A stretch of DNA of 64,000 nucleotides from positions 1-64,000 of the forward strand of contig CASDPB010000021.1 of the NCBI GenBank assembly GCA_949282305.1, in the 5' to 3' direction. Positions within the stretch are counted from its first letter, which is position 1, and each line of letters begins with the position of its first letter. The translations under genes were made by a program, and so were the position numbers. Positions 16,985 through 25,577 of the stretch are shown in pieces. The notes under the pieces are model-generated. The model had not been told where the DNA came from and made no database searches. It saw only the letters and a list, made by a program, of their open reading frames with translations. The DNA comes from an uncultured Lentisphaeria bacterium. GTDB lineage: Bacteria > Verrucomicrobiota > Lentisphaeria > Victivallales > UBA1829.

Positions 16985-18054
16985 TGTTTCATCTCCCACA
17001 GAATCTTTTTGACCATGTCGCACACATCGGAGCAGGTCGGAATGTTGCCGCCCATCCGGTTGCAGAGATATACGGGAAGCCGGCAGTCGATCGAAAGCCT
17101 GATGTCTTCGATCATCTGCCCGGCGCTGAGCTCGACACTGACCAGCGCACGGGTCACGCCGTTGTCCAGAAGTCTGCGCAGACTCTTCTTCGGGAACGGG
17201 AAGACCATTTTCGGGCGGACGAGCCCGGCTTTGATCCCCTCCCCGCGAAGCATCGTGACGGCGCCGGAAGCCACACGCGAGCTGATTCCATAGGCGACCA
17301 GAACGATTTCAGCGTCTTCCGTCATGAACTCTTCCGCGCGCTGTTCCGTATCTTCAATGAGCCGGTACTTCGCCTGCAGACGCCGGTTCAGCTCCTCAAG
17401 GTCGTCGTGTTCCAGGTAAATGGATGTAATGATGTTCGCCTTTCCGTCGACGATCCGCCCCATTTTCCATTCGGGGTCATAATCATAGACGGCGGGCTCG
17501 GGAAGCGTCAGCGACTCCATCATCTGCCCGATGACGCCGTCCGCCATGATGTAGGCGGGCATACGGTATTTTTCCGCCATGCGGAACGACTCATACGCCA
17601 TGTCGCACATTTCCTGAACGGAATTCGGGGTGAAGACCAGACACTTGTAACTGCCGTGCCCGCCGCCCTTGACCAGCTGGAAGTAATCCGCCTGTTCGGG
17701 GCCGATGTTGCCGAGCCCCGGACCGCCGCGGGTGATGTCCGCGATCACCGCCGGCATCTCGTATGCCGCAAGATAGCTGACCTCCTCCTGCTTGAGGCTG
17801 ATCCCCAGCCCGGAACTGGCGGTCATGGCGCGTTTGCCCTCCGCCACGGCGCCGATGACCATATTGATGGCGGCAATCTCGGATTCCGCCTGAATGAATA
17901 CACGGTTCAGTTTCGGAAAAAGCGCGGCGGCACTGTGCGCGATTTCGCTCGCGGGCGTGATCGGATACCCGAAAAAGCAGTCGCATCCCGCGAGAAGCGC
18001 ACCGTAGACAAGCGCCTCATTGCCTTTCAGGAGCAGACGATTGTTGTATTCCAT
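16981..18054 (-). CDS. 2-oxoacid:ferredoxin oxidoreductase, alpha subunit
   Basis: Protein of 357 residues. The N-terminal pyrimidine-binding domain shows GNEALVYGALLAGCDCFFGYPITPASEI, AESEIAAINMVIGAVAEGKRAMTASSG and ITRGGPGLGNIGPEQADYFQ split along the domain. The C-terminal part (from about 230) is the transketolase-C-like domain with LVAYGISSRVASGA. This is the VorB/KorA type of alpha subunit. It begins three bases after the ferredoxin gene and overlaps the fused beta-gamma gene by four bases. Confidence 0.9.
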   Translation of the reverse strand: MEYNNRLLLKGNEALVYGALLAGCDCFFGYPITPASEIAHSAAALFPKLNRVFIQAESEIAAINMVIGAVAEGKRAMTASSGLGISLKQEEVSYLAAYEMPAVIADITRGGPGLGNIGPEQADYFQLVKGGGHGSYKCLVFTPNSVQEMCDMAYESFRMAEKYRMPAYIMADGVIGQMMESLTLPEPAVYDYDPEWKMGRIVDGKANIITSIYLEHDDLEELNRRLQAKYRLIEDTEQRAEEFMTEDAEIVLVAYGISSRVASGAVTMLRGEGIKAGLVRPKMVFPFPKKSLRRLLDNGVTRALVSVELSAGQMIEDIRLSIDCRLPVYLCNRMGGNIPTCSDVCDMVKKILWEMKQ

Positions 18055-18057
18055 ACT

Positions 18058-18282
18058 TCACTCCTCCGTCTGGTAGATGGTGATGGCGCCCGGTTCCGGG
18101 CACTGCAGAAAACAGGAACCGCACCCGATGCAGTCTTCGGGATGCTCCACACATGCGGAAAAATATCCCTGTTTGTTCAGTTCATTGCCGATGTTGATCA
18201 AATTCTTCGGACAGGCCGTGACGCACCGCTTACAGCCTTTGCACTCTTCCTGCGTAATGCAGACTCGGTATTTCTTGCTCAT
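18058..18282 (-). CDS. 2-oxoacid oxidoreductase delta subunit, 2[4Fe-4S] ferredoxin
   Basis: Protein of 74 residues with two complete CxxCxxCxxxCP motifs: ECKGCKRCVTACP and DCIGCGSCFLQCP. It would carry electrons from the thiamine site of the oxidoreductase to soluble ferredoxin. First gene of the minus-strand operon, with GGAGGTGAG before the ATG. A TATAAT lies just upstream on the minus strand, but no matching -35 box was clear. Confidence 0.92.
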   Translation of the reverse strand: MSKKYRVCITQEECKGCKRCVTACPKNLINIGNELNKQGYFSACVEHPEDCIGCGSCFLQCPEPGAITIYQTEE

Positions 18283-18656
18283 TTCTTCTCACCTCCAGGT
18301 GATGATTATAGGAAGCGGGAATATACAACCGGAATGGTCATTTTTCAAACCGCCCCTTCCGGGAACTTCAAAAATCAGCCGGGGCGACAACAAATTCCGG
18401 GCCACCTGCTCCGCAGACCGGCTTGCACCGCAATTCACGGCGGAATGGAAGTTTCCGCCGGAAAAGCACTTCCGACCATATCAGACACCGCACGGAAAAA
18501 TCGTCTTTTGAATGACGTCCCATGCCGGTCCTCACGCTCAGTCACATCAGAGAACAGGAACTTTCCGCCGCTCTCAAAAGTCGCGCGATTTGCAGACTGC
18601 CGCCTCCGTTCATCAAGCCGGCGGCATATTATTCCTTATTTTTTTTGTTCAGCCCC
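18283..18656. other. Intergenic region between the oxidoreductase operon and the LacI gene
   Basis: Divergent spacer of over 370 bases. Apart from a minus-strand TATAAT near 18305-18310 I see no conserved coding frame, hairpin or repeat. Confidence 0.5.
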
Positions 18657-18705
18657 TTGACTTTCCGCATCACCTGCTGTATAATTATTGTAGAACGATC
18701 TACAA
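18657..18705 (+). promoter_or_regulatory. Near-consensus promoter with overlapping LacI-type operator
   Basis: TTGACT (18657-18662), 17-base spacer and TATAAT (18680-18685) make a near-perfect sigma70 promoter. TTGTAGAACGATCTACAA (18688-18705) is a palindrome with seven-base arms and a central CG, as LacI-family operators have, and covers the expected transcription start. The downstream gene encodes a LacI-family protein, so negative autoregulation is likely. Confidence 0.7.
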
Positions 18706-18729
18706 GACATAAAACCAAGAGGACGGATG

Positions 18730-19725
18730 ATGGAACGGAAAAAGCGGGCAACTCTCAAAGATGTGGCAGACTACTGCGGACTTTCGCGAAGCCTGGTCGC
18801 GTTCATTATCAGCAACTCCGGTTACCGGAACAGCACTCCGGAAAACCGCCGCAAAGTCTTCGAGGCGGTGAAGGCGTTGAACTACCGTCCCAATATAGCG
18901 GCAAGAGAACTGCGTGCGCAAAAATCTTCCACCATCGGAGTTGCCATGCCGATGTCCGGTGCCGGAATTTACTACAGCAACATGGCTCTTGAACTGCAGC
19001 GGGAGATCAGACGGCATGGCTTCAGCAGCCTCTTTTCCTTCTGGGGCGGTGACGATTCGGAAGATTTGCATGGCTGGACCCTCCAGACTTTTTTCGAGCG
19101 CAACATCAGCGGTGTAATCAGCTGGGACCCTTCGCCATGTTTCCGAGAGGAAAAAATTCCGGCAGTCGTGTACGGCTATCGAAATCAGCTTTATGATTAC
19201 GTTATCCTGAATGAAGAGCAGATGATCGTTCAGGCGCTGGAACATCTGAAAAAATTCGGTCATCGCCGGGTCGGAATCCTGAGCGTGGGAGAGCGCAACC
19301 AGTTCTTCCGGAAGCATGTGCAGCGCTGCGGACTGGAATCAAAGCCGGAATGGATTTTTGAACTGACCTTCTGGAGCCGCCATCCGCTGGATGCCTTCGG
19401 CAAATTCTACAGCGGGTGCGGCGGGGCTCTTCCCGATGCACTGATCTGCCATAGTGAAACGGAGGCAATTGCAGCAATTTCAAGTGCGGCAAAACTTGGA
19501 ATCCGGGTGCCGGACGATTTATCGGTCATTGCGCTTGACGGATCTTTCATGACTTCTCTGCTGTGTCCCGCTCTCGATTCCTTTGAACTGAATTTCGCGG
19601 AAATCGCAAAACAGCTGGTGGAACTGCTGCTGAGCAGAATCGACGCCCCCGCCGCCTCCCTGCGCTCAGTCAAGATTTCCCCGCAGTTCATTCACCGGGA
19701 ATCGGTAATCGCATATTCACCGTGA
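18730..19725 (+). CDS. LacI-family transcriptional regulator (locus 1)
   Basis: Protein of 331 residues. Residues 7-30 form the helix-turn-helix (TLKDVADYCGLSRSLVAF), with a recognition helix unlike the usual VSxxTVSR; LNYRPNIAARELRAQ is the hinge and the rest is the sugar-binding-like sensor. Two ATGs are adjacent (18727 and 18730); the second is better spaced from AAGAGG. It probably represses itself through the palindrome at 18688..18705 and may control the glycosidase/pseudopilin genes downstream. Confidence 0.88.
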   Translation: MERKKRATLKDVADYCGLSRSLVAFIISNSGYRNSTPENRRKVFEAVKALNYRPNIAARELRAQKSSTIGVAMPMSGAGIYYSNMALELQREIRRHGFSSLFSFWGGDDSEDLHGWTLQTFFERNISGVISWDPSPCFREEKIPAVVYGYRNQLYDYVILNEEQMIVQALEHLKKFGHRRVGILSVGERNQFFRKHVQRCGLESKPEWIFELTFWSRHPLDAFGKFYSGCGGALPDALICHSETEAIAAISSAAKLGIRVPDDLSVIALDGSFMTSLLCPALDSFELNFAEIAKQLVELLLSRIDAPAASLRSVKISPQFIHRESVIAYSP

Positions 19726-19872
19726 TGTACCGTCGGAACCGGCAGAGAAAATTGTCCGGCGCCGACTGAACGCAATGGCAGAGTTGACGGTTCCTGCGGC
19801 AAACAGGCGGGAGCCGGAGAGACAAGCCTGTGACGAAAATCAAGACAGTATGGTACAGACCTTCGCCCGGCT

Positions 19873-19973
19873 TCCGGCTCATGCAGCCGGAGCGCGGAGA
19901 CAGGGGCAGTCCCCCTTGTCGGAGGAAAAGTGTCCGCACATTTTTCCCGTCCTTGCGGTCGGGGTCTGACCCC
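19873..19973. repeat. Cluster of short palindromes, REP-like
   Basis: Three compact inverted repeats follow one another: TCCGGCT/AGCCGGA (19873-19891), GACAGGGG-CAGT-CCCC with a distal TGTC (19899-19920), and GGGGTCTGACCCC (19961-19973). Short palindromes of the GGGGTCAGACCCC type flank REP-associated Y1 transposases in many bacteria, so this may be a solo element. No transposase is nearby. The first hairpin may also end the LacI transcript. Confidence 0.4.
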
Positions 19974-20001
19974 AATAAAATAAATTGAGGAGATACAAAA
20001 C

Positions 20002-22197
20002 ATGAACAAGTATTGGAAAACGGCGGTACTGAAACCGTCCCGTTTCATGCGGCACTCCGCCGGGATTGCCGCGGCGCTGTTTGCATGTGCGACATTTCAG
20101 GCGGCGGCGGAAGTGGTTTACCATGAAGATTTTGAAGGAGATCCGGCAAAGTGGCCGATCACCACAATCTATCGCGGGCAGAGCAAGAAGAACAGAATTC
20201 ATGTCCCGACCAAAGAGGCGGCATTCGGCAAACAGGCATTGTATATGGAATCCACCGACGATGCGCAGTGGATGTTTCTGATGGTCAACATCCCGGCGGA
20301 ACGGCTTCACGGAAAAAAGCTGAGGCTTACGGCATGGTGCAAGAGTGATTTCACCGGCAAGCCTGAAATCGGCTTGAGAAACGGAGGTCAGTATTCCGGC
20401 GGAAACAACAACAGAGTAGGCAAGAAGACCACTCAGGGAAACGGCTGGGAACGGATTGTGATAGAGGGCAAAGCCATGCCGGGAAAAATGACCAGCCTCG
20501 CAGTCGGACTCTCTTACGGAACGTCCGGCGCCTCCGTGCTGATTGATGAAGTAACGCTCGAATGCGCCGACGAATTTCCGCCGCTTCCGGCATTGACGGC
20601 CCCGGGAACAAATTTCGTCGAAATGCGCCGCATGAGACTGCAGCACAGACGCTTCAACGCCCTGGCGGAAAGTTACAAACGTGATGCGGCTCTTCATGAG
20701 TCCATGGACAAGTCGCTGCTGACCCGGCTTGTCACAGCGCAGAAGCACTACAGGGACAACACCCTCACCCCGGAGGACGCCGCGTTAATCTCCAATTGCA
20801 GACAATACGCTCTGGATGCTCAGCTCGTCAATCCTTCCGTCGAGTTCAGCGTCGATACTCTGATCGAGCAGAAGGAAAAGCCGGCAGTCAATCTCCTGAT
20901 GCCGGTAAACGGCTACGACGCCAAAATCCTGCTTTTGCGCAACCATTCCGGCTATGCCCAGTATTTCCGCCCCGTCTGGAAAGCGGGAAATGCACCGGCT
21001 CCGCAGCTGCGGCAGATGATTCCTGTCGAGGGATTTTTTGATGCGATGCCTTCTCTGCCTCTTGGTGGCATATTCGAGCTGCCCGCCGGAGAAACCAAAG
21101 CGGTCTGGATTGATTTCCGCAGCCGCGGCATGAAGCCTGGAATTTATCGCGGCACACTGTGTTTCACCCCGCTTGATCCGGCTGCCGTCCCGGAACTGCA
21201 GATACCTGTCCGGCAGACCGTCGCGGCAATCAAGTCGCCCGAGGAACTTCCGATAGCCGTCTTCAACTGGGATTACGGTGCGGGGAAGAAAGAAACGGAC
21301 TACAAGTTCCTCCGCAACGCCCGCGTAAATGTTCTGCACGTCCAGGAACCGCGCAAATTAAAGGATGCTGTCAAATGGGAGACAAGCAACCTGAAACAGG
21401 TGCTGGATCAGGTGGACCGCAACGGCGACCGCGGCAAGGTGAAAATATTCCTGGAAAACTGGTTTACCTCGGAAGCAGATCAATGGAACAGGAGTCTGGA
21501 CGATTATTACAGGCAGCTTGCCGCCTACATGAAATCCCGCGGCTACAGGTATGACGAATGGATCGTCCACTGTTTCGATGAATTGCTGAATGAGAAATTT
21601 CTTGAATGGGCAAAGAAGATCAAACAGGTTGACCCGCAGATCCGCATCTTTTCCGATCCGCCGCCCGCCAGCATGGAGCAGCTGAAACCATTCCTGCCTT
21701 ATCTGGACTATTTCTGCCTGGGTTCCGGTTTTCTGGACAATGATGCGAAAAATGGAAATAAAGCGGTCACGCTCCTGAGAAACACCGGAAAGCCGCTCTG
21801 GACTTATCACTGCGATTCACAGCCGCGGCATTCCCTGAATCACTACCGCCGGGCGGCACTGAACGCACTCCGGCAGAAGTGGAACGGCATCTCCTTCTGG
21901 AGCCTGACAGGTCTGGTGAACCGGCACATGTCAATCCATCCTCCGCCTCCTGGAATTGTCAACCACGGAATGAGCTATCTGGATGAGAACGGCGTACGTT
22001 ATCCCTCCCGCCGCTGGGCTCTGTGGGAACTGGGGATTGACAACTATGCCCTGATTACCGCCTTGCGGGAAAAAGGCGTCGACGTCGACAAGGAGATCCA
22101 GGCAATGTACAATACGAAGGACGCCGTTGCGCTGGACAAGATGATGAATGCCTTCAAAGAGGAAAAGCTGAAACTCTTTCTCCCGACAGGAAAATAA
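20002..22197 (+). CDS. Secreted glycoside hydrolase-like protein (DUF4091 type)
   Basis: Protein of 731 residues. Signal peptide with a long basic N-region, core GIAAALFACATF and cleavage near AAA-EVV (about residue 37). Residues 38-185 look like a jelly-roll carbohydrate-binding module (VVYHEDFEGDPAKWP to SVLIDEVTLEC). A middle beta domain (about 270-410) precedes a TIM-barrel-like C-terminal part (about 410-690) with HCFDELLNEK near residue 525, the DE pair resembling the acid residue of DUF4091/GH123-like proteins, and WNGISFWSLTG. Likely acts on a glycan in the periplasm or outside. GGAG precedes the ATG. It belongs to the same locus as the LacI gene, pseudopilin and GH36. Confidence 0.65.
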   Translation: MNKYWKTAVLKPSRFMRHSAGIAAALFACATFQAAAEVVYHEDFEGDPAKWPITTIYRGQSKKNRIHVPTKEAAFGKQALYMESTDDAQWMFLMVNIPAERLHGKKLRLTAWCKSDFTGKPEIGLRNGGQYSGGNNNRVGKKTTQGNGWERIVIEGKAMPGKMTSLAVGLSYGTSGASVLIDEVTLECADEFPPLPALTAPGTNFVEMRRMRLQHRRFNALAESYKRDAALHESMDKSLLTRLVTAQKHYRDNTLTPEDAALISNCRQYALDAQLVNPSVEFSVDTLIEQKEKPAVNLLMPVNGYDAKILLLRNHSGYAQYFRPVWKAGNAPAPQLRQMIPVEGFFDAMPSLPLGGIFELPAGETKAVWIDFRSRGMKPGIYRGTLCFTPLDPAAVPELQIPVRQTVAAIKSPEELPIAVFNWDYGAGKKETDYKFLRNARVNVLHVQEPRKLKDAVKWETSNLKQVLDQVDRNGDRGKVKIFLENWFTSEADQWNRSLDDYYRQLAAYMKSRGYRYDEWIVHCFDELLNEKFLEWAKKIKQVDPQIRIFSDPPPASMEQLKPFLPYLDYFCLGSGFLDNDAKNGNKAVTLLRNTGKPLWTYHCDSQPRHSLNHYRRAALNALRQKWNGISFWSLTGLVNRHMSIHPPPPGIVNHGMSYLDENGVRYPSRRWALWELGIDNYALITALREKGVDVDKEIQAMYNTKDAVALDKMMNAFKEEKLKLFLPTGK

Positions 22198-22523
22198 CTG
22201 CTCCGCCGCAAATCGGCGGGGTGCTGGAAAGCAAGGCAATGACAAAGCCCCGGAACAGTATGGCGCAAACCGCAGTTCAACAGCGGTTCAGCTGCACAGG
22301 CAGCCGGCCGGAAGTGAAATGCTCCCGGCGGCGGTTTCCATACGCTCCGGGGCAGGAAGCGAAGTCTGCAGAAATACAGGAGGTGAGAATTCATGAAATG
22401 TCCAGATCAATTGAAAGGAGCCCGCACATGAAAACTGCTGAGATTCGGCACAGCTCAGGCCGACAAGGATTGATATAAACATTATGCAAAGAACACATGA
22501 ACTCAAAAATGGAGAGATGGAAT
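22198..22523. other. Intergenic region before the locus 1 pseudopilin gene
   Basis: About 325 bases without a supported gene. Short open frames here have no recognisable product. No convincing promoter or terminator was found. Confidence 0.4.
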
Positions 22524-23246
22524 ATGAAAAACAAATCCGGGATATGCTGCCGGAATGACGGAATCAGGTTTTCTTTTACCTTAATAGAACTCCTCATGGT
22601 TGTTGCCATTATCGCAATCCTGATGGCAATACTGATGCCCGCGTTGAACAAAGCCCGTTCAATCGCCAACAGTGTCACCTGCAAGGCAAATCTCAAACAG
22701 GTGGGCAACTATTATGCGATCTATTCCGATGACAATGCGGACTTTCTCCTGCCGAACAAAATGTATGCCGATTACTACGGAGGAGACGCACCGTGGTGGG
22801 ATCTCCTGCTGGAATATTATATCGGCAGACCAACCGTCAGCGGATACAGGCGCAAAACGATACTGCACTGTCCTGCCGACACAGGGCTTCCGGCATGGGA
22901 GAAAAGCCGGATTTATCTGAGTTACGGCTACAATGAATTCCTGGGCCACACCACGGGAGAGATGAATCCCAAGGAATATTTCATCCTCCGCAGGACACAC
23001 ATGGACAGAAAAAATCCGTCGAAGATTATCTGCATCGGCGACATCTGGAAATATTACTGGGCAAAAAATCCAATGGCCACCAGGTTCACGGGATATATCA
23101 TGACCCGGACAAAAACCCTGGACACAAAACCCTGGGCGGCGCATCCGGACGGAATGAACATCCTTTACGGGGACGGGCACATCGCAAGTTTCAATACACC
23201 GAACTATACAATTTCAAAAGACTGGGCAGAAATAACGGGAAATTGA
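22524..23246 (+). CDS. Pseudopilin-like protein (H-X9-DG family), locus 1
   Basis: Protein of 240 residues. The type IV pilin/type II secretion N-terminal signal is [20 protein letters not shown], with the conserved Glu at +5 and the hydrophobic helix continuing to MPALNKAR. The residue before the expected cleavage is Ser, not the usual Gly. The C-terminal part ends in [19 protein letters not shown], the H-X9-DG motif of these proteins. GGAGAG seven bases before ATG 22524 sets the start. Such proteins are numerous in Lentisphaerota and lie beside glycosidases; they may be minor pseudopilins that present or export enzymes, but no function is proven. Confidence 0.85.
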   Translation: MKNKSGICCRNDGIRFSFTLIELLMVVAIIAILMAILMPALNKARSIANSVTCKANLKQVGNYYAIYSDDNADFLLPNKMYADYYGGDAPWWDLLLEYYIGRPTVSGYRRKTILHCPADTGLPAWEKSRIYLSYGYNEFLGHTTGEMNPKEYFILRRTHMDRKNPSKIICIGDIWKYYWAKNPMATRFTGYIMTRTKTLDTKPWAAHPDGMNILYGDGHIASFNTPNYTISKDWAEITGN

Positions 23247-23389
23247 TCAACGCTCCGAAATATCCCGGATTTTCCGAATGCTCCGACGGAACCGCTGCGC
23301 GTTTCAGCCGGAGTCCGTTCTCATTTTGGAAAAGAGCGGAAAAACACATAAGAGCACACTGCCCGTGAAAAACAATCGAAGAGAAGAAG

Positions 23390-25162
23390 ATGGATCAAAA
23401 GACTTTTCAGACAGGCACGCAGATCTATGAACTGCGCGGCAGTCTCAGCGGATGGCATATCTCGTTCAGAGAGGAAATACGCACGGAAAATTTATACGTA
23501 ATTCATTTTGAGCTGAATGCTGAAACGGAGACGGCGCCCCCGGAACTGAAGGTGGCGTTCCGCCATCCGCAGCGGGATATTCAGGTCCGCTGGACGCCGG
23601 AGTGTCCGGCAACGCATCATCTGTTTCAATACTGGTGGAATGGCGGACAGATACGTTCATCGCTCTGCTGCAACGCCCCGGTTTTTTCGTATTTCAATTT
23701 AGAGGGAGAAAACCGGCTGACCTATGCGGTGTCCGATGCCTCCGGAACGGTACTGGTTCATACCGGACCGACCGAACAATCATACATCATCAACGAGATC
23801 GTGCTGTACCGGGATGCGGCTCCCCCGGTGCGTCAGATAAAGTTCTCCCTGCTGACAGACCGCCGCCCGATCCATTACTCCGAGTCATTGCGCGGAGTTT
23901 CCGACTGGTATGCGGAGAATCCCGCATATCTCCCCGCCCCTGTTCCCGAGGCTGCGCGCCGTCCGTTTTATTCGACATGGTATCAGTTCCAGCGCGATGT
24001 ATCCGCCAGCCTGGTCGAAAAGGAATTTGAAGCCGCGGTCAGCTGCAACCTGAAGGCAGTCATTCTGGACGACGGCTGGAATTACAGCGGCAAAACCGAA
24101 CCGGGAACATTTGCCCACGCCGGGGACTGGGCGGCAGCTCCGGAAAAGTTCTCCGACATGCCGGCGCACATTCGCAAGGCACATGCACTTGGAATGCGGT
24201 ATCTGCTCTGGTTCCCTGTTCCTTTCACCGGTTCCCTGGCAAAGCATGATTATTCCCGCTTTCAGGGAAAATTCCTGAATGCCGATTCAACGGTATGCGG
24301 AATCCTTGACCCGCGTTTCCCGGAAGTGAGGGAATACCTTGTCAGCCTGTATGAAAAGTTCGTAGGGGAATGGGATCTCGACGGGCTCAAACTGGATTTC
24401 ATCGACAGTTTCTCTTTCACGGGGGACGACCCCGCACTGAAAGACAATTATGCGGGGCGGGACATTCACAGCCTCCCGGAAGCCGTGGAGACGCTTCTCG
24501 CCGAAATCATCGCCCGTCTGAAACGGCTCAAACCGGAAATTCTGATCGAGTTCCGTCAGAAATACATCGGACCGGCAATCCGCAGATACGGCAATATCTT
24601 CCGGGCGGGCGACTGCGCAATGGATCTGCTGGAAAACCGGGTCCGCACGCTTGACCTGAGACTGCTTTCCGGCAATACGGCGGTTCATTCCGACATGCTT
24701 ATCTGGTCGCCGGAGGATACACCGGAAATTGCGGCACTGCAGATTCTGAATGTCATATTCAGCACCCCGCAGATATCCTGCACTTTGACGGAACTGCCGG
24801 CGGAACACCTGCGGATGCTGGCTTTCTGGATGGATTTCTGCATCCGTCACAGCAAAACTCTTCAGGAAAGCCCGCTGTATCCCGAACACCCGGAGCTGAG
24901 TTATCCTCTGGTAACGGCAAAAGGCGACGAAGAGGCGGTGACGGCGGTATACAAAACAGGAGAAGTCGTTCCGGTGCTTCCGAATCTGCGGCATATCATT
25001 CTCAATGCGAAACATACCGGAGAGCTTCTGATTGATGCAGAAGCCCCCGGAACGTTCCGGATTTTCAATGTATTTGGAGAACCGGCAGGAGAAACTGCAT
25101 TTCCATGCGGATTAAGCAGGGTCCCGGTTCCCCCTTCCGGTTTCGCAGTCTGCGGGGAATGA
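23390..25162 (+). CDS. GH36-type alpha-galactosidase
   Basis: Protein of 590 residues. After an N-terminal beta-sandwich (about 1-180) comes the catalytic barrel: STWYQF, LDDGW at 226-230, and LKLDFIDSF with the predicted nucleophile Asp336. The acid/base Asp is likely in the segment GDCAMDLLENR. These match clan GH-D, families GH36 and GH27. No signal peptide, so it probably works in the cytoplasm on imported galactosides. It is shorter than typical 700-residue GH36 enzymes. AGAGAAGAAG precedes the ATG. Last gene of locus 1. Confidence 0.82.
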   Translation: MDQKTFQTGTQIYELRGSLSGWHISFREEIRTENLYVIHFELNAETETAPPELKVAFRHPQRDIQVRWTPECPATHHLFQYWWNGGQIRSSLCCNAPVFSYFNLEGENRLTYAVSDASGTVLVHTGPTEQSYIINEIVLYRDAAPPVRQIKFSLLTDRRPIHYSESLRGVSDWYAENPAYLPAPVPEAARRPFYSTWYQFQRDVSASLVEKEFEAAVSCNLKAVILDDGWNYSGKTEPGTFAHAGDWAAAPEKFSDMPAHIRKAHALGMRYLLWFPVPFTGSLAKHDYSRFQGKFLNADSTVCGILDPRFPEVREYLVSLYEKFVGEWDLDGLKLDFIDSFSFTGDDPALKDNYAGRDIHSLPEAVETLLAEIIARLKRLKPEILIEFRQKYIGPAIRRYGNIFRAGDCAMDLLENRVRTLDLRLLSGNTAVHSDMLIWSPEDTPEIAALQILNVIFSTPQISCTLTELPAEHLRMLAFWMDFCIRHSKTLQESPLYPEHPELSYPLVTAKGDEEAVTAVYKTGEVVPVLPNLRHIILNAKHTGELLIDAEAPGTFRIFNVFGEPAGETAFPCGLSRVPVPPSGFAVCGE

Positions 25163-25577
25163 TCCCCCTGCCCCGGACTCATGCACACGCTGTTTCCGGG
25201 GTTCAATCAATTAACGTCAATGCTGTTTCCGGATTTCATTGCATTTGACTGCGTCCTCTGATCGCAGTCAAATGCAAAAACCGGCTTTTTCTTTTTCCTG
25301 TTGTTGACATTAACAATCCAGGCGATCCACGGTTTGAAGGTTAGGAAAAAACCAGGAAGGATCACGGACTCGAACAATGATTCCGGTCGCGGGACTGGCG
25401 CAGTGTCTGCATCGACTCCATCCGCGAAGGCTTGCGCAAAATCTATATTCCGGACGTCAGCGAACTGACCGCCCGGTAAGAAGGCAAGGCGTCTTCCGGT
25501 ATGGGACTCCCCGCCCGCACGGAAAACGCATCACATCAATCTGCCGCATTCCAGAGAAAAAGCGCCGGCAGCACAAT
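25163..25577. other. Intergenic region with hairpin and a short orphan reading frame
   Basis: About 415 bases between converging genes. It holds a long hairpin (25241-25275), an inverted repeat TTGTT...AACAA just after it, and a 32-codon open stretch at 25381-25479 (containing RDWRSVCIDSIREGLRKI) that ends in TAA but has no start. The last could be the tail of a lost gene; its family is not recognised. Confidence 0.35.
25241..25290 (+). terminator. Long hairpin after the GH36 gene
   Basis: GCATTTGACTGCG (25241-25253) pairs perfectly with CGCAGTCAAATGC (25263-25275) around nine bases. On the plus strand it is followed by AAAAACCGG and then CTTTTTCTTTTT, so it may terminate the locus 1 transcript although the T-run is displaced. 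Confidence 0.5.
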
